From assembly GCF_006334925.1 (NCBI RefSeq), contig NZ_VDHJ01000003.1:62001-126000 (forward strand): a stretch of 64,000 bases of DNA. Reading direction: 5' to 3'. This document shows, one piece after another, positions 1-8,547 of the stretch. Under the pieces are notes generated by a model that worked only from the letters and a program-made list of their open reading frames with translations, was not told the DNA's origin and did not search any database. The stretch comes from Corynebacterium tapiri. Lineage in GTDB: Bacteria > Actinomycetota > Actinomycetes > Mycobacteriales > Mycobacteriaceae. Position 1 is the stretch's first letter. Each line of letters starts with the position of its first letter. The position numbers were made by a program, and so were the translations under genes.

Positions 1-43
1 CGTGCCGGTGTTGTCCGAATCGTCAGTAATCGGGTCGAGTTTC

Positions 44-125
44 TTCCGGTCGACCGTGGGCAGCGAGCTCGGCAGCGAAAACCCTGGTCGCGGTACGCGA
101 AACCGCTCCCGTGGTCGACCGGAAG
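44..125. repeat. Inverted repeat around GGTCGACC at the left edge
   Basis: The 12-base arm TTCCGGTCGACC (44-55) is repeated exactly in inverted orientation at 113-124, and the arms extend further with two mismatches. Another GTCGAC copy lies near 135. The first 153 bases contain no reading frame I can assign: the minus frame after the membrane-protein stop has no ATG, GTG or TTG start, and no frame resembles MiaA or the DUF349 protein that often lie here in relatives. The function of the repeat is unknown; with a 57-base spacer it is not a typical terminator. Confidence 0.4.
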
Positions 126-153
126 GAATTGGCGGTCGACAAAGCCCAGCGAA

Positions 154-747
154 CTACCCCTTCTTCTTCCGCAACCGCTGGCGACGGTCGTCGATAAGCA
201 CAGGATTCTCCATGGGGATGCGAGCCTCCATCTGGGCCTGCCCCACCTCGTCAAGTCCGGAGCTGGCGGCGCGCTTTTCTGCGATGGTGCGCTGGGCGTC
301 GCTGCGTCGTAAAGCAACCGTGGAGTAGGCGAACACTGCAAGGGCCACGCCTACAATGCTGATGTACATGCCGATACCGGTGGCCTCGCCCTCCCCTGTC
401 TGGCGCAGCCACAGAGAGAACAGCGCGGCGGCAAGCCCGACGGTGGTCAGCATCCACGCGATCAACGCGAACGCGGTGCGACGGGTGATGAGCGTCAAGG
501 TGGTGAAGACACCGAGGCCCAGAGCAATAAGCACGCCGTAGACGCACTCGACGATGTAGGTGCCGTGCTCGCGGGCTGAGGCACTGAACAGGGTTACGTC
601 CAGGCCCCGCACGCTGCCGGATTGCGGCAGCACCAGGAACAGGACCCAGCACACAACGGCCGCGGCGAGCCAGTAGAACTTTGAACCTAAGTCGATCTGG
701 CGGGCGGCCTGCTTTTCCTCGGCGGCCAGCTGTGCGGGGTTGGACAT
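154..747 (-). CDS. Conserved four-helix membrane protein downstream of miaB
   Basis: A 197-residue protein with four predicted hydrophobic helices at about residues 25-42, 67-88, 91-112 and 123-145, followed by a charged, basic C-terminal tail ending in KKKG. The chosen ATG has an AAAGG-like ribosome site just upstream and lies 4 nt after the miaB stop, so it is probably co-transcribed with miaB. Position and topology match the uncharacterised membrane protein next to miaB in other actinobacteria (Rv2732c in M. tuberculosis). No catalytic motif is visible and its function is unknown. Confidence 0.75.
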   Translation of the reverse strand: MSNPAQLAAEEKQAARQIDLGSKFYWLAAAVVCWVLFLVLPQSGSVRGLDVTLFSASAREHGTYIVECVYGVLIALGLGVFTTLTLITRRTAFALIAWMLTTVGLAAALFSLWLRQTGEGEATGIGMYISIVGVALAVFAYSTVALRRSDAQRTIAEKRAASSGLDEVGQAQMEARIPMENPVLIDDRRQRLRKKKG

Positions 748-751
748 GTGT

Positions 752-2227
752 TTAAGCCTTTCGCAGGGTGGGCAGTCCCAGACCAACGCCGATCGGCGCG
801 GTAGTCGGGGTGCAGCCGGCTTCGGACATGTCGCCGGCACGGGTGCGACGGTGAGTGTGCACGCCGCTATCGGCGATGAGGTAGTGGGGCTTGGCGTCGG
901 TAACCGTCACGGTGACCACATCGCCCGGGCGGATGTCGCCCTCGGGGGTGAAGTGGACCAGGCGACCGTCGCGGGCGCGACCGGACATGCGCTGGGTGCG
1001 ATCATTTTTGCGGCCACCGTCTTGAACCAGCAGCTCAACCTCGGTGCCCATCAGCTTTGCGTTCTCCTCCTCGGAGATGCGCTCCTGCAGAGCGACCAGG
1101 CGCTCGAAGCGATCCTGGACAACCTCCTTGGGCACCTGCTGCTCCATTTCGGCGGCCGGGGTGCCAGGGCGCGGCGAGTACTGGAACGTGTAGGCGCTGC
1201 TGAAGCGGGCCTTTTCCACTACGTCGAGCGTGCCCTGGAAATCCTCCTCGGTCTCTCCCGGGAAGCCGACGATGATGTCGGTAGTGATGGAGGCATGCGG
1301 GATCTTGGCGCGCACCTCGTCCAGGATGTTCAGGAACTTCTTGGTGCGGTAGGAACGTCGCATGGACTTGAGCACCGCGTCCGAACCCGACTGCAAAGGC
1401 ATGTGCAACTGCGGACACACGTTCGGGGTCTCGGCCATGGCGTCGATGACGTCCGAGGTGAACTCCGCCGGGTGCGGGGAGGTAAAGCGCACGCGCTCCA
1501 GGCCCTCGATGTCGCCGCAGGCGCGCAGCAGCTCGGAGAAGGCGGAGCGGTTGCGCTCCAGGTCGGGATCAGAGAAGTTCACGCCATAGGAGTTGACGTT
1601 CTGGCCCAGGAGGGTCACTTCGCTGACTCCCTGATCCACCAGGGCCTGCACCTCGGCGAGGATGTCACCGGGGCGGCGATCCTGCTCTTTACCGCGCAGC
1701 GAAGGCACGATGCAGAACGTGCAGGTGTTATTGCAACCCACAGAGATAGATACCCAGCCGGCATAAGCCGACTCGCGCTTGGCGGGCAGGACGGAGGGGA
1801 ACTCCTCCAGGGACTCGACGATCTCTACCTGGGCTTCGTCGTTGTGTCGGGCGCGTTCCAGAAGCGCCGGCAGGGCACCCATGTTGTGGGTACCAAAGAC
1901 GGCGTCGACCCATGGGGCCTTGGACACCACAGTGTCGCGGTCCTTCTGCGCCAGGCAACCGCCCACGGCGATCTGCATGCCAGGGTGGTTTTCCTTGGAG
2001 TGCTTCAGGTTGCCGAGCGTGCCGTAAAGACGCTGGTCTGCGTTGTCGCGCACCGCGCAGGTGTTAAAGACGATGAGATCGGCCTCGTCGCCAGCCTCGG
2101 CAGCCACGTAGCCGGCGTCCTCGAGCAAGCCCGAGAGTCGCTCGGAATCGTGCACGTTCATTTGGCACCCGAAGGTGCGCACCTCGTAGGTGCGTGGGCC
2201 ATCTACCTGCTGCGTCGTCTGTGTCAC
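752..2227 (-). CDS. miaB: tRNA-2-methylthio-N6-dimethylallyladenosine synthase MiaB
   Basis: Radical-SAM methylthiotransferase that adds the 2-methylthio group to i6A37 of tRNA. With the GTG start the product has 491 residues. The N-terminal MTTase domain carries the three cluster cysteines Cys21, Cys57 (in NTCAVRD) and Cys91 (in GGCLAQ). The radical-SAM cluster is Cys165, Cys169 and Cys172 in [11 protein letters not shown], and a C-terminal TRAM domain follows at about 390-455. The frame stays open upstream of the GTG, but that part is out-of-frame recX-like composition and is excluded. It is the third gene after recA and recX on this strand. Confidence 0.95.
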   Translation of the reverse strand: MTQTTQQVDGPRTYEVRTFGCQMNVHDSERLSGLLEDAGYVAAEAGDEADLIVFNTCAVRDNADQRLYGTLGNLKHSKENHPGMQIAVGGCLAQKDRDTVVSKAPWVDAVFGTHNMGALPALLERARHNDEAQVEIVESLEEFPSVLPAKRESAYAGWVSISVGCNNTCTFCIVPSLRGKEQDRRPGDILAEVQALVDQGVSEVTLLGQNVNSYGVNFSDPDLERNRSAFSELLRACGDIEGLERVRFTSPHPAEFTSDVIDAMAETPNVCPQLHMPLQSGSDAVLKSMRRSYRTKKFLNILDEVRAKIPHASITTDIIVGFPGETEEDFQGTLDVVEKARFSSAYTFQYSPRPGTPAAEMEQQVPKEVVQDRFERLVALQERISEEENAKLMGTEVELLVQDGGRKNDRTQRMSGRARDGRLVHFTPEGDIRPGDVVTVTVTDAKPHYLIADSGVHTHRRTRAGDMSEAGCTPTTAPIGVGLGLPTLRKA

Positions 2228-2285
2228 GGAGGGCCAGTGTAATAGTGCTGCTTGCTGGTCCGAAATCCCCGGAAATCCCGTCGGC

Positions 2286-2867
2286 CTACTCTTCGAGATC
2301 AGCGATGCGCTCGTCCAAGACTTTGCGCCCGATGCGCATGGACATCTCGCTGGAGAATCCGCGGCGAGCCAATGCCCCAACCACGCGGCGCAGGGCTTTG
2401 TCGTACTCCGCACGGTCCTCGGGTACGTGCTTTTCAGAGCGGGCCTTCTTGCGGGCGACCTGAAAGGCCGTCTCCTCCTCGCTGGCGGAGTCGACCTGCT
2501 CCAAGGCAGCCCGGCGGTCGCTCTCCCCCACGCCCTTGTCTTTGAGCTCTCGGTCAAGGGCCCAGGCGGACTTGCCGCGGCGGGCGTGGCGCTGGCGAAC
2601 CCACTCGGAGGCAAAGTGCGCGTCATCGAGGAGGTGGGCACGCTCGAGGTCGGCCAGAACCTCGTCGATCACCTGGGGGTCAAACTCGGCATCTACGAGG
2701 CGGCCGCGCAGTTCGTGGCGCGAGCGCGCTCGCTGATCCAACAGGCCCAGGGCACGCTTGCGCACCGCCGCCTTGGCTTCCTCCGCTTCGGCATCAAAGA
2801 TCGTGCCGCCCTGGAAGTTCTCCACGGCGGCACGTAACGCCTCGATGCGTTCGTCTTTAGGCGTCAT
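2286..2867 (-). CDS. recX: Regulatory protein RecX
   Basis: Modulator of RecA filament formation. About 193 residues of charged, helical three-repeat RecX fold; the [15 protein letters not shown] stretch near the N-terminus and the [16 protein letters not shown] stretch in the middle are family-typical. The ATG at 2867 overlaps the end of recA by 11 nt, and a second in-frame ATG at 2876 is possible. Overlap with recA means translational coupling and shared SOS control from the recA promoter. Confidence 0.93.
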   Translation of the reverse strand: MTPKDERIEALRAAVENFQGGTIFDAEAEEAKAAVRKRALGLLDQRARSRHELRGRLVDAEFDPQVIDEVLADLERAHLLDDAHFASEWVRQRHARRGKSAWALDRELKDKGVGESDRRAALEQVDSASEEETAFQVARKKARSEKHVPEDRAEYDKALRRVVGALARRGFSSEMSMRIGRKVLDERIADLEE

Positions 2868-4005
2868 CGTCCTCATCGTCGAAGTCGACGTTCGGGATCA
2901 TGTCCACCGGGTCGTCGCTGAGCTCGTCGCTCACGCCGGGCACGGCCATATCACCCTCGGCAGCTGTATCCTCGGGCTTGGCACCAATACCCAGTGCGGC
3001 GAAGATCTTCTTCTCCAACTCGTCGGCCAGATCCGGGTTGTCCTTGAGGAAGAGGCGGGCCTTCTCCTTGCCCTGGCCCAGCTGGTCACCGTCGTAGGTG
3101 AACCAGGAGCCGGACTTCTTCACAATGCCGTTCTCCACCGCCAGGTCGATGATGGAGGACTCACGGGAGATGCCCTCGCCGTACATGATGTCGAACTCGG
3201 CGATCTTGAACGGCGGCGAGACCTTGTTCTTGACGATCTTCATCTTCGTGCGGTTACCGATAGCATCCTGGCCGTCCTTGAGGGTCTGGATGCGGCGGAC
3301 GTCGCAACGCACCGATGCATAGAACTTCAGCGCCTTACCGCCGGTGGTGGTCTCCGGCGAGCCGAACATCACGCCGATCTTCTCGCGCAGCTGGTTAATA
3401 AAGATTGCGGTGGTGCCCGAGCTGTAGAGCGCGCCGGTCATCTTGCGCAGAGCCTGGGACATCAGGCGAGCCTGCAGACCCACGTGGCTGTCACCCATCT
3501 CACCCTCGATCTCGGCCTTCGGGGTCAGGGCTGCGACCGAGTCGATGACGATGATGTCGATAGCGCCGGAGCGCACCAGCATGTCCGCGATCTCGAGCGC
3601 CTGCTCACCGGTGTCGGGCTGGGAGACCAGGAGATTGTCGGTATCCACGCCGAGCTTCTTGGCGTAGTCCGGGTCGAGGGCGTGCTCGGCGTCGATAAAG
3701 GCCGCGATTCCGCCACCCTTTTGGGCCTGCGCCACGGCGTGCAGGGCTACCGTGGTCTTACCCGAGGACTCCGGGCCGTAAATCTCCACGATGCGCCCGC
3801 GCGGGAAACCGCCGATGCCGAGTGCAACGTCGATAGCCGTGTTACCGGAGGAAATAGCCTGGATCGGCGGACGGTTATCGTCACCCAGGCGCATCACGGC
3901 ACCCTTGCCAAAGTCCTTCTCAATCATGGACAGCGCTGCATCCAGCGCCTTCGTCCTATCCCCCTGAGCTGAGGCCTGGCTCTTGGTACTCTTCTTACCT
4001 GCCAT
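2857..4005 (-). CDS. recA: Recombinase RecA
   Basis: DNA strand-exchange ATPase and LexA/UmuD co-protease. The 382-residue product has the Walker A motif GPESSGKTT at residues 77-85, the VIDSVAAL Walker B strand, and the characteristic acidic C-terminal tail. No intein is present, unlike M. tuberculosis RecA. An AGAAGGATAAAAG ribosome site precedes the ATG. Transcription probably starts from the LexA-controlled promoter at 4123-4152, leaving a leader of about 110 nt. Confidence 0.98.
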   Translation of the reverse strand: MAGKKSTKSQASAQGDRTKALDAALSMIEKDFGKGAVMRLGDDNRPPIQAISSGNTAIDVALGIGGFPRGRIVEIYGPESSGKTTVALHAVAQAQKGGGIAAFIDAEHALDPDYAKKLGVDTDNLLVSQPDTGEQALEIADMLVRSGAIDIIVIDSVAALTPKAEIEGEMGDSHVGLQARLMSQALRKMTGALYSSGTTAIFINQLREKIGVMFGSPETTTGGKALKFYASVRCDVRRIQTLKDGQDAIGNRTKMKIVKNKVSPPFKIAEFDIMYGEGISRESSIIDLAVENGIVKKSGSWFTYDGDQLGQGKEKARLFLKDNPDLADELEKKIFAALGIGAKPEDTAAEGDMAVPGVSDELSDDPVDMIPNVDFDDEDDDA

Positions 4006-4122
4006 AGCAGTCTTTTATCCTTCTCGTGGTTGGAGTTTGTGGCTAACTATTTAGACCGCGCAAAACACGCGGCGGTTCCATTTGTTTGGGCAGAATAATT
4101 CCCGGCCCGGACATCACTTTCG

Positions 4123-4152
4123 ACCATACACGCACAGATGTTCGAAAACCAA
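4123..4152 (-). promoter_or_regulatory. recA promoter with LexA (SOS) box between -35 and -10
   Basis: Read on the minus strand, a -35 TTGGTT (4147-4152) and a -10 TATGGT (4123-4128) are separated by 18 nt, and the spacer holds TCGAACATCTGTGCGT (4130-4145). The actinobacterial LexA consensus is TCGAAC-N4-GTTCGA; here the left half is perfect and the right half has two differences. Bound LexA would block RNA polymerase. The stretch 4006-4122 is untranslated leader with no other feature seen. Confidence 0.75.
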
Positions 4153-4162
4153 CGACACGCGC

Positions 4163-4381
4163 CTAACCACGCGAGGGGCGATCAATTCCCAGCTGACGCT
4201 CCTCGGGCACGTCGAAGTCCCGACACAGCTCGCGCCAAACGTCTCGCGGGCTCACCCCGGCGTCGATAAGCTCATTCGCCGTGCCACCCAATGCAGCCAC
4301 TACGTGGGAATGAGCAATCCATGCCCCGCGCGTCGCTCCGAATTCATCCTCGAGCAGCCTGGTGAACTCCGTTAATCGCAT
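4163..4381 (-). CDS. DUF3046 family protein
   Basis: Small 72-residue protein starting MRLTEFTRLLEDEFG, typical of the actinobacterial DUF3046 family found immediately upstream of recA. No known activity. The start is supported by a TAGGCT -10 element exactly 7 nt upstream (4389-4394), which implies a leaderless mRNA. The gene is divergent from bioY, 57 nt away. Confidence 0.85.
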   Translation of the reverse strand: MRLTEFTRLLEDEFGATRGAWIAHSHVVAALGGTANELIDAGVSPRDVWRELCRDFDVPEERQLGIDRPSRG

Positions 4382-4388
4382 GCGCGCG

Positions 4389-4431
4389 AGCCTACCCTGT
4401 AGGCGTTGTTGAACGGTGTTCAAGCTAGGAT
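4389..4431. promoter_or_regulatory. Divergent leaderless promoters of the DUF3046 gene and bioY with BioQ-type operator
   Basis: The palindrome TTGAACGGTGTTCAA (4409-4423) has the TGAAC-N3-GTTCA form of the corynebacterial BioQ repressor site. It ends 2 nt before TAGGAT (4426-4431), which lies 7 nt upstream of the bioY ATG and is the likely -10 of a leaderless bioY transcript. On the other strand TAGGCT (4389-4394) sits 7 nt before the DUF3046 start. A second small inverted repeat GCCTAC-CCT-GTAGGC (4390-4404) overlaps that minus -10. Biotin-dependent repression of bioYMN is inferred from the family. Confidence 0.75.
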
Positions 4432-4438
4432 GTTTCCC

Positions 4439-4972
4439 ATGACTAATCGTTCTCGGGTCACTGACCTGGCCTACATTGCCGTCTTCGCGGCGCTGATCAT
4501 CGTCTGCGCGTTCGTGTCCATTCCGGTGGGCGCGGCTGGAGTGCCCGTCGTGCTGCAAAATGCCGTGGTCATCCTCACTGGACTCGTACTGGGCGCGCGT
4601 CGTGGATCGCTCGCCGTCGGCCTTTTCCTCCTGCTGGGCCTCGTTGGTCTGCCCGTCCTGGCTGGCGGCCGCACAACCCTGGCGGCTCTGGCTGGCCCGA
4701 CGGTGGGGTACATCGTCGGCTACCTCGTATCCGCCTTCGTGGCCGGGCTTATCGCCTACCGCGTCAGCATCATCGTAGGCGGCATCGCCGGACTGGCCTG
4801 CCAGTACATCTGCGGTTCCCTGGGTCTGATGCTGCGCAGCGAGCTCACGCTCAGCGGTGCTGCCCTGGCGCAGGTTCCGTTCCTCCTCCCCGATGCCATC
4901 AAGGTCGGTGCGGCCATCCTCATCGCCATCGGAGTGCACAAGGCCCTGCCGGATCTGCGCCGCAACGCATGA
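4439..4972 (+). CDS. bioY: Biotin transporter substrate-binding subunit BioY
   Basis: S-component of the biotin energy-coupling-factor transporter, 177 residues with about six membrane helices and the glycine-rich GLVLGARRG loop and downstream LPVLAGGRT stretch typical of BioY. The ATG at 4439 is preferred because TAGGAT lies 7 nt upstream. Its stop overlaps the bioM start (ATGA). With bioM and bioN it forms the complete importer, which suggests biotin uptake under BioQ control. Confidence 0.95.
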   Translation: MTNRSRVTDLAYIAVFAALIIVCAFVSIPVGAAGVPVVLQNAVVILTGLVLGARRGSLAVGLFLLLGLVGLPVLAGGRTTLAALAGPTVGYIVGYLVSAFVAGLIAYRVSIIVGGIAGLACQYICGSLGLMLRSELTLSGAALAQVPFLLPDAIKVGAAILIAIGVHKALPDLRRNA

Positions 4973-5646
4973 TTGTCTTCGACCATGCCCAGGTGGATGT
5001 CCCCCACACCATCCTGGGCCCCATCTCTCTGGAGCTTGCCGAAGCCCGCATCGGCATCATCGGTGCCAACGGCTCCGGCAAATCCACCTGCGCGCGCCTG
5101 ATCAACGGCCTGGTCTCACCCACCTCGGGCACGGTTCGCGTCGGTGATCTCGACGTCGCCTCCCACACCAAGCAGGTCCGCCGACGCGTCGGCTTCGTGT
5201 TCTCGGACGCGGATAACCAGATCATCATGCCCACCGTGCGCGATGACGTCGCCTTCTCCCTGCGCCGATTCAAACTCAGCCGCGAGGAAAAGTCCGCGCG
5301 CGTCAGCGAAGCGCTTAACCGCTTCGGCTTAGACACTCACGCCGACGACTCCCCGCATACTCTCTCCGGCGGGCAGAAACAGCTGCTGGCCCTGGCCAGC
5401 GTTCTGGTCATGCGGCCCGAGATCATCGTGGCCGACGAGCCAACAACGCTTCTCGACGCCCGCAACCGCCTGCGCATCAAGCGCGAATTCAGTCGCTTGG
5501 AGCAGCAGCTCATCGTGGTCACCCACGATCTCGACCTGATCAGCGACTTCGACCGCGTCATCTACATCGACAAGGGGCGCGTGGTTGCAGATGGCCTGCC
5601 CGATGAGGTCATTTCCACCTACCTGGAGAGCATGACGTGGGAGTAA
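4969..5646 (+). CDS. bioM: Biotin ECF transporter ATPase BioM
   Basis: ABC-type ATPase of the biotin ECF transporter, 225 residues. Walker A GANGSGKST is at 32-40, the Q-loop region at about 82-85 (DNQIIMP), the signature LSGGQKQ at about 128-134, Walker B IIVADEPTT follows, and the switch His is in VVTHD. It overlaps bioY by 4 nt and bioN by 10 nt, indicating coupled translation of the complex. Confidence 0.95.
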   Translation: MIVFDHAQVDVPHTILGPISLELAEARIGIIGANGSGKSTCARLINGLVSPTSGTVRVGDLDVASHTKQVRRRVGFVFSDADNQIIMPTVRDDVAFSLRRFKLSREEKSARVSEALNRFGLDTHADDSPHTLSGGQKQLLALASVLVMRPEIIVADEPTTLLDARNRLRIKREFSRLEQQLIVVTHDLDLISDFDRVIYIDKGRVVADGLPDEVISTYLESMTWE

Positions 5647-6239
5647 ACGTCCCCCTTGGGGTATATATCCCCGGCACGAGCGTTATCCACCGCACGCCTG
5701 TCTTGCTCAAACTCGCCGTGCTCGTTGCCTACGTCATCGTGGTCGCCCTCGGAGCCCCGCTGATCGTAGCGGTCCCGCTGGTAGCCCTTGGATACCTCTG
5801 TGCGCGCATACCGGTGCGCATTGCAGCCGGCCAGATCTTGCCCGCACTGCCCATTCTGGTGCCCCTGGCAGCAGTGCAGTGGTGGCAGGCCTCGCTGGCG
5901 GTCGCACTCACCACGATCATCGGTCTGCTAGCCACCATTGCTGCTGCAGCCCTCATGACTCTGACCACCACCGTGGCCGAGCTCATGGACGCACTGGAGC
6001 GCGGCCTGTCCCCCTTCGCCCGCTTCGGCCTGCCGGTAGAGACCATCAGTCTGGCGATCTCCCTAACCATCCGGCTCATTCCACTCCAGCTGCATAGCGC
6101 CCAGGAGATCCTGCAGGCTCGCGCGGCCCGGGGCGCCAGCTGGTCAATCACCGCGTTCGGCGTGCCCTTCATCGTGCGCGCGATTCAGCGGGCCCGGAAA
6201 CTAGCAGAAGCGCTAGTCGCCCGGGGTGTGGGAGACTAG
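5637..6239 (+). CDS. bioN: Biotin ECF transporter transmembrane subunit BioN
   Basis: EcfT/CbiQ-type coupling membrane protein, 200 residues, five or so membrane helices, with an Ala-Arg-Gly coupling motif (QARAARGAS) near residue 165 that contacts the ATPase. The GTG start lies inside bioM. The last codons form the rising part of a strong hairpin terminator (6204-6248), so the end of the coding sequence is also a terminator stem. Confidence 0.93.
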   Translation: MGVNVPLGVYIPGTSVIHRTPVLLKLAVLVAYVIVVALGAPLIVAVPLVALGYLCARIPVRIAAGQILPALPILVPLAAVQWWQASLAVALTTIIGLLATIAAAALMTLTTTVAELMDALERGLSPFARFGLPVETISLAISLTIRLIPLQLHSAQEILQARAARGASWSITAFGVPFIVRAIQRARKLAEALVARGVGD

Positions 6240-6267
6240 CGCTTCTGCAGAAAAAGAAGCTTTTTCG
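6204..6267. terminator. Bidirectional terminator between bioN and pspA
   Basis: A perfect 15-bp inverted repeat, GCAGAAGCGCTAGTC (6204-6218) against GACTAGCGCTTCTGC (6234-6248), encloses a 15-nt loop. The bioN stop codon lies inside the right arm. It is followed by a second small hairpin GAAAAAG-AAG-CTTTTTC (6250-6266), which provides A/T runs on both strands. It probably ends both the bioN and the opposing pspA transcripts. Confidence 0.8.
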
Positions 6268-6274
6268 CCGTTCT

Positions 6275-7123
6275 TTAGACGTCGCCGCGCAGCTCACGCA
6301 TCTTGCGAGCAACCGCGTCGTCGGAGACATTTACGGTCGGCTGGCCGGCGGCGGAGGTGTTCTCCGCCTCGATGGCCTTCTTCTGGCCGGTGCCCAGCTG
6401 CTTGTCCTTGTTCATCTCGCTGCGGATCTGCTCCAGGCGGGAGTGGCCGGCCATCTGCACGCCAGCAGACTCGATCTCAGCCATGCGGCCCTGCACAGAG
6501 TTCTGCGCCAGCTCTGCCTGGCCCAGAGCGTTGGCGTAGCGACGCTCAATCTTCTCGCGCACCTGATCCAGGTTCGGGGTGGAACCAGAGGTGATCGAGT
6601 TCATGGAGTTCAGGGACTCGGAGACCTTCTCCTGCATCTTGGCCTGCTCCAGCTGGCTGAGCAGCTTGGTGCGCTCGTTGACCTTCTGCTGCAGGTTCAT
6701 GGAGTTGCGCTCCACGGCCTTCTTGGCCTGCTCGGCCTGCTGCAAGGCCTGATCGTGCAGCTGCTTGGTGTCCTCCACAGACTGCTCAGCGGTCACGAGC
6801 TGGGCTGCGAAGGCCTCAGCGGCGTTCTCGTACTCCACGGCCTTGGCCTCGTCGCCCTTGGAGCGGGCCTCGTCGGCCAGCGTGAGGGCCTGGCGGGTGT
6901 TGGCCTGCAGCTTCTCAATGTCACCCAGGCGACGGTTCAGCTGCATCTCCAGCTGACGCTGGTTACCAATCACGGCCGCTGCCTGCTGGGACAGCTCCTG
7001 GTGCTGGCGCTGAGCGTCCTGGATAGCCTGCTCGATCTGCACCTTGGGGTCAGCGTTCTCCTCGATCTTGGAGTCGAACAGAGCCATCAGGTACTTCCAG
7101 CCCTTAACAAATGGATTAGCCAT
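6275..7123 (-). CDS. pspA: Phage shock protein A homologue (PspA/IM30)
   Basis: Peripheral membrane protein of the ESCRT-III-like PspA/Vipp1 family that protects the cytoplasmic membrane under stress. The 282-residue product starts [19 protein letters not shown], an amphipathic helix, then long coiled-coil segments rich in Gln, Glu and Ala. It lies downstream of clgR as in mycobacteria, where ClgR activates this gene. It faces bioN across a terminator. Confidence 0.93.
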   Translation of the reverse strand: MANPFVKGWKYLMALFDSKIEENADPKVQIEQAIQDAQRQHQELSQQAAAVIGNQRQLEMQLNRRLGDIEKLQANTRQALTLADEARSKGDEAKAVEYENAAEAFAAQLVTAEQSVEDTKQLHDQALQQAEQAKKAVERNSMNLQQKVNERTKLLSQLEQAKMQEKVSESLNSMNSITSGSTPNLDQVREKIERRYANALGQAELAQNSVQGRMAEIESAGVQMAGHSRLEQIRSEMNKDKQLGTGQKKAIEAENTSAAGQPTVNVSDDAVARKMRELRGDV

Positions 7124-7179
7124 GGTGGTGTCTTTCAGACCTTTCTAGGGTTTGTGCTTAATCGTGAATAATCGTAGCG

Positions 7180-7506
7180 CTATTCCGCGGCGGCTGGCTG
7201 AGTATTGGTCAGCTCATCCACCACCGACGGCAGCGTCATCGTGCCAGCGGCCTCCACCAGAACATCCGAGATGCGCACACCTAGGGCGTGGCAGATGGAG
7301 GCTAGGAGCTCCGAGGAGACCTCCTTGCGGCCGCGCTCCAGTTCGGAGAGATAACCGGGGGAAACACGGGCGGTCTCGGCAAGCTCACGCAGGGTGACGT
7401 TCTTATCAGCACGAAACGCGCGCAGCGTCATACCGAGCGCCTCGCGCAAAAGCATCTCCTGAGCTGCCGGCTGGGGGCGGGTTAAAAGAGCAGTCGTGGT
7501 CATCAT
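7180..7506 (-). CDS. clgR: XRE-family transcriptional regulator ClgR
   Basis: A 108-residue regulator with a single helix-turn-helix at about residues 35-60 (VTLRELAETARVSPGYLSEL). In corynebacteria and mycobacteria ClgR activates clp protease genes and, in mycobacteria, pspA. The ATG overlaps the cinA stop by one base; a second ATG follows immediately. The C-terminal AAAE tail resembles the Clp degron that makes ClgR unstable in relatives, but that is inference. Confidence 0.92.
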   Translation of the reverse strand: MMTTTALLTRPQPAAQEMLLREALGMTLRAFRADKNVTLRELAETARVSPGYLSELERGRKEVSSELLASICHALGVRISDVLVEAAGTMTLPSVVDELTNTQPAAAE

Positions 7507-7991
7507 TACCCCGTATAACGAGTGTCGGTGCCGTTTTGTTCCCGAGCAAGCGTGAGCAGCATATTCAGCGCACTGGCCACCGCCTGGTTGCGTACCTGCT
7601 CGCGTGATCCGCTGAAATCATACCGGCGCCAGAACGTTCCTCCCGGGTGCGCGATCGCGATGTAGACCAGGCCGACCTGGTCACCAGTGGGGCCGGCAAA
7701 TCCGGTCAGCGCCACGGCCACATCACTCGAGCACTCCCGCCGCGCGCCGAGCGCCATAGCCTGGGCCACATCGGGGTCCACCGCTCCGCGAGCTGCCAGC
7801 AGCGCAGAATCCACTCCGGCCAATTCTGCTTTCAGTGCGGTCGCATACGTGATCAGTCCCCCGCGCAGGACGTTCGAGGCTCCTGGCACATCAGCAATCG
7901 TTGCAGCCAGGCGTCCGGCTGTCAGCGATTCGCACGTCGCTAAGCTCCATTCCCGCGCGCGCAGCGCTGCAACGACATCCGCCGCGCTCAT
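7506..7991 (-). CDS. cinA: CinA C-terminal domain protein (nicotinamide-nucleotide amidase type)
   Basis: Single-domain CinA (PncC-type) protein of about 161 residues that in other bacteria deamidates NMN. Typical motifs are TCESLTAGRLAATIADVPGAS, GGLITYAT and ALTGFAGPTG. The ATG at 7991 overlaps the pgsA stop (ATGA); an upstream ATG at 8003 is also in frame. It lacks the N-terminal MoCF domain of long CinA proteins, as is usual at this locus. Confidence 0.9.
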   Translation of the reverse strand: MSAADVVAALRAREWSLATCESLTAGRLAATIADVPGASNVLRGGLITYATALKAELAGVDSALLAARGAVDPDVAQAMALGARRECSSDVAVALTGFAGPTGDQVGLVYIAIAHPGGTFWRRYDFSGSREQVRNQAVASALNMLLTLAREQNGTDTRYTG

Positions 7992-8527
7992 CGTGTACGG
8001 CATGAGTCGAGGAGATACTGCACACCGGTGACCACCGTGACAGCCACGGCCGCGAGCATCACACCCAACGCCAGCCACTGGGGAACAATCGGTACCAGGT
8101 ACAGCGCCACCGCGAGCGCCTGGAGGGTGGTCTTAATCTTGCCGCCCTTCGAGGCCGGCACCACACGCCCTTGACGCAGCAGCACCATGCGCCACAACGT
8201 GATGCCAAACTCGCGCACCAGAATGACCACCGTGATCCAGACGGGCATGCCCAGCTCGATATTCAGGCAGATGAGCGCGGCGGTCATCAGCGCCTTATCC
8301 GCGATCGGATCGGCGATCTTGCCAAAGGTGGTCACCAGCCCCTTGGCGCGGGCGATGTCGCCGTCGAGTTTGTCCGTGATCATGAGCGCCGCGAAGATGC
8401 CAAACGCGGCCCATAAGGAACCCGAAAGTGTGACCCACACAAAGACGGGGATGAACAGAATGCGCAGGCTGGTGAGCACATTCGGCAGATTCAGGTTCGA
8501 GCTAGATCCAGAAGTCACAGGCCTCAT
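7988..8527 (-). CDS. pgsA: CDP-diacylglycerol-glycerol-3-phosphate phosphatidyltransferase
   Basis: CDP-alcohol phosphatidyltransferase family membrane enzyme, 179 residues, about five helices. The family signature D-x2-DG-x2-AR-x8-G-x3-D-x3-D is complete at TDKLDGDIARAKGLVTTFGK and following residues. It makes phosphatidylglycerophosphate, the precursor of phosphatidylglycerol. It is first in the pgsA-cinA-clgR-pspA cluster and diverges from the YciI-like gene, 20 nt away, across a palindrome. Confidence 0.92.
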   Translation of the reverse strand: MRPVTSGSSSNLNLPNVLTSLRILFIPVFVWVTLSGSLWAAFGIFAALMITDKLDGDIARAKGLVTTFGKIADPIADKALMTAALICLNIELGMPVWITVVILVREFGITLWRMVLLRQGRVVPASKGGKIKTTLQALAVALYLVPIVPQWLALGVMLAAVAVTVVTGVQYLLDSCRTR

Positions 8528-8544
8528 CCTACCGATAGGATGAG
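8523..8544. promoter_or_regulatory. Palindrome and -10 element between pgsA and the YciI-like gene
   Basis: CTCATCCTA-CCGA-TAGGATGAG is a perfect inverted repeat with 9-bp arms. TAGGAT at 8536-8541 lies 6 nt before the ATG at 8548 and looks like the -10 of a leaderless transcript. The left arm includes the pgsA start codon on the opposite strand. It could be a regulatory site for both genes. Confidence 0.5.
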
Positions 8545-8547
8545 CGC

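Noticed and set aside
27..143. Short minus-strand frame (TTG start, 39 codons) at the left edge
   Set aside because: No ribosome site, no recognisable product, and it overlaps the inverted repeat.
740..2242. Open frame on the plus strand opposite miaB
   Set aside because: Antisense to conserved MiaB cysteine motifs; no similarity to known proteins.
2857..4005. Possible intein in recA, as in M. tuberculosis
   Set aside because: The gene has normal length (382 residues) and an uninterrupted core.
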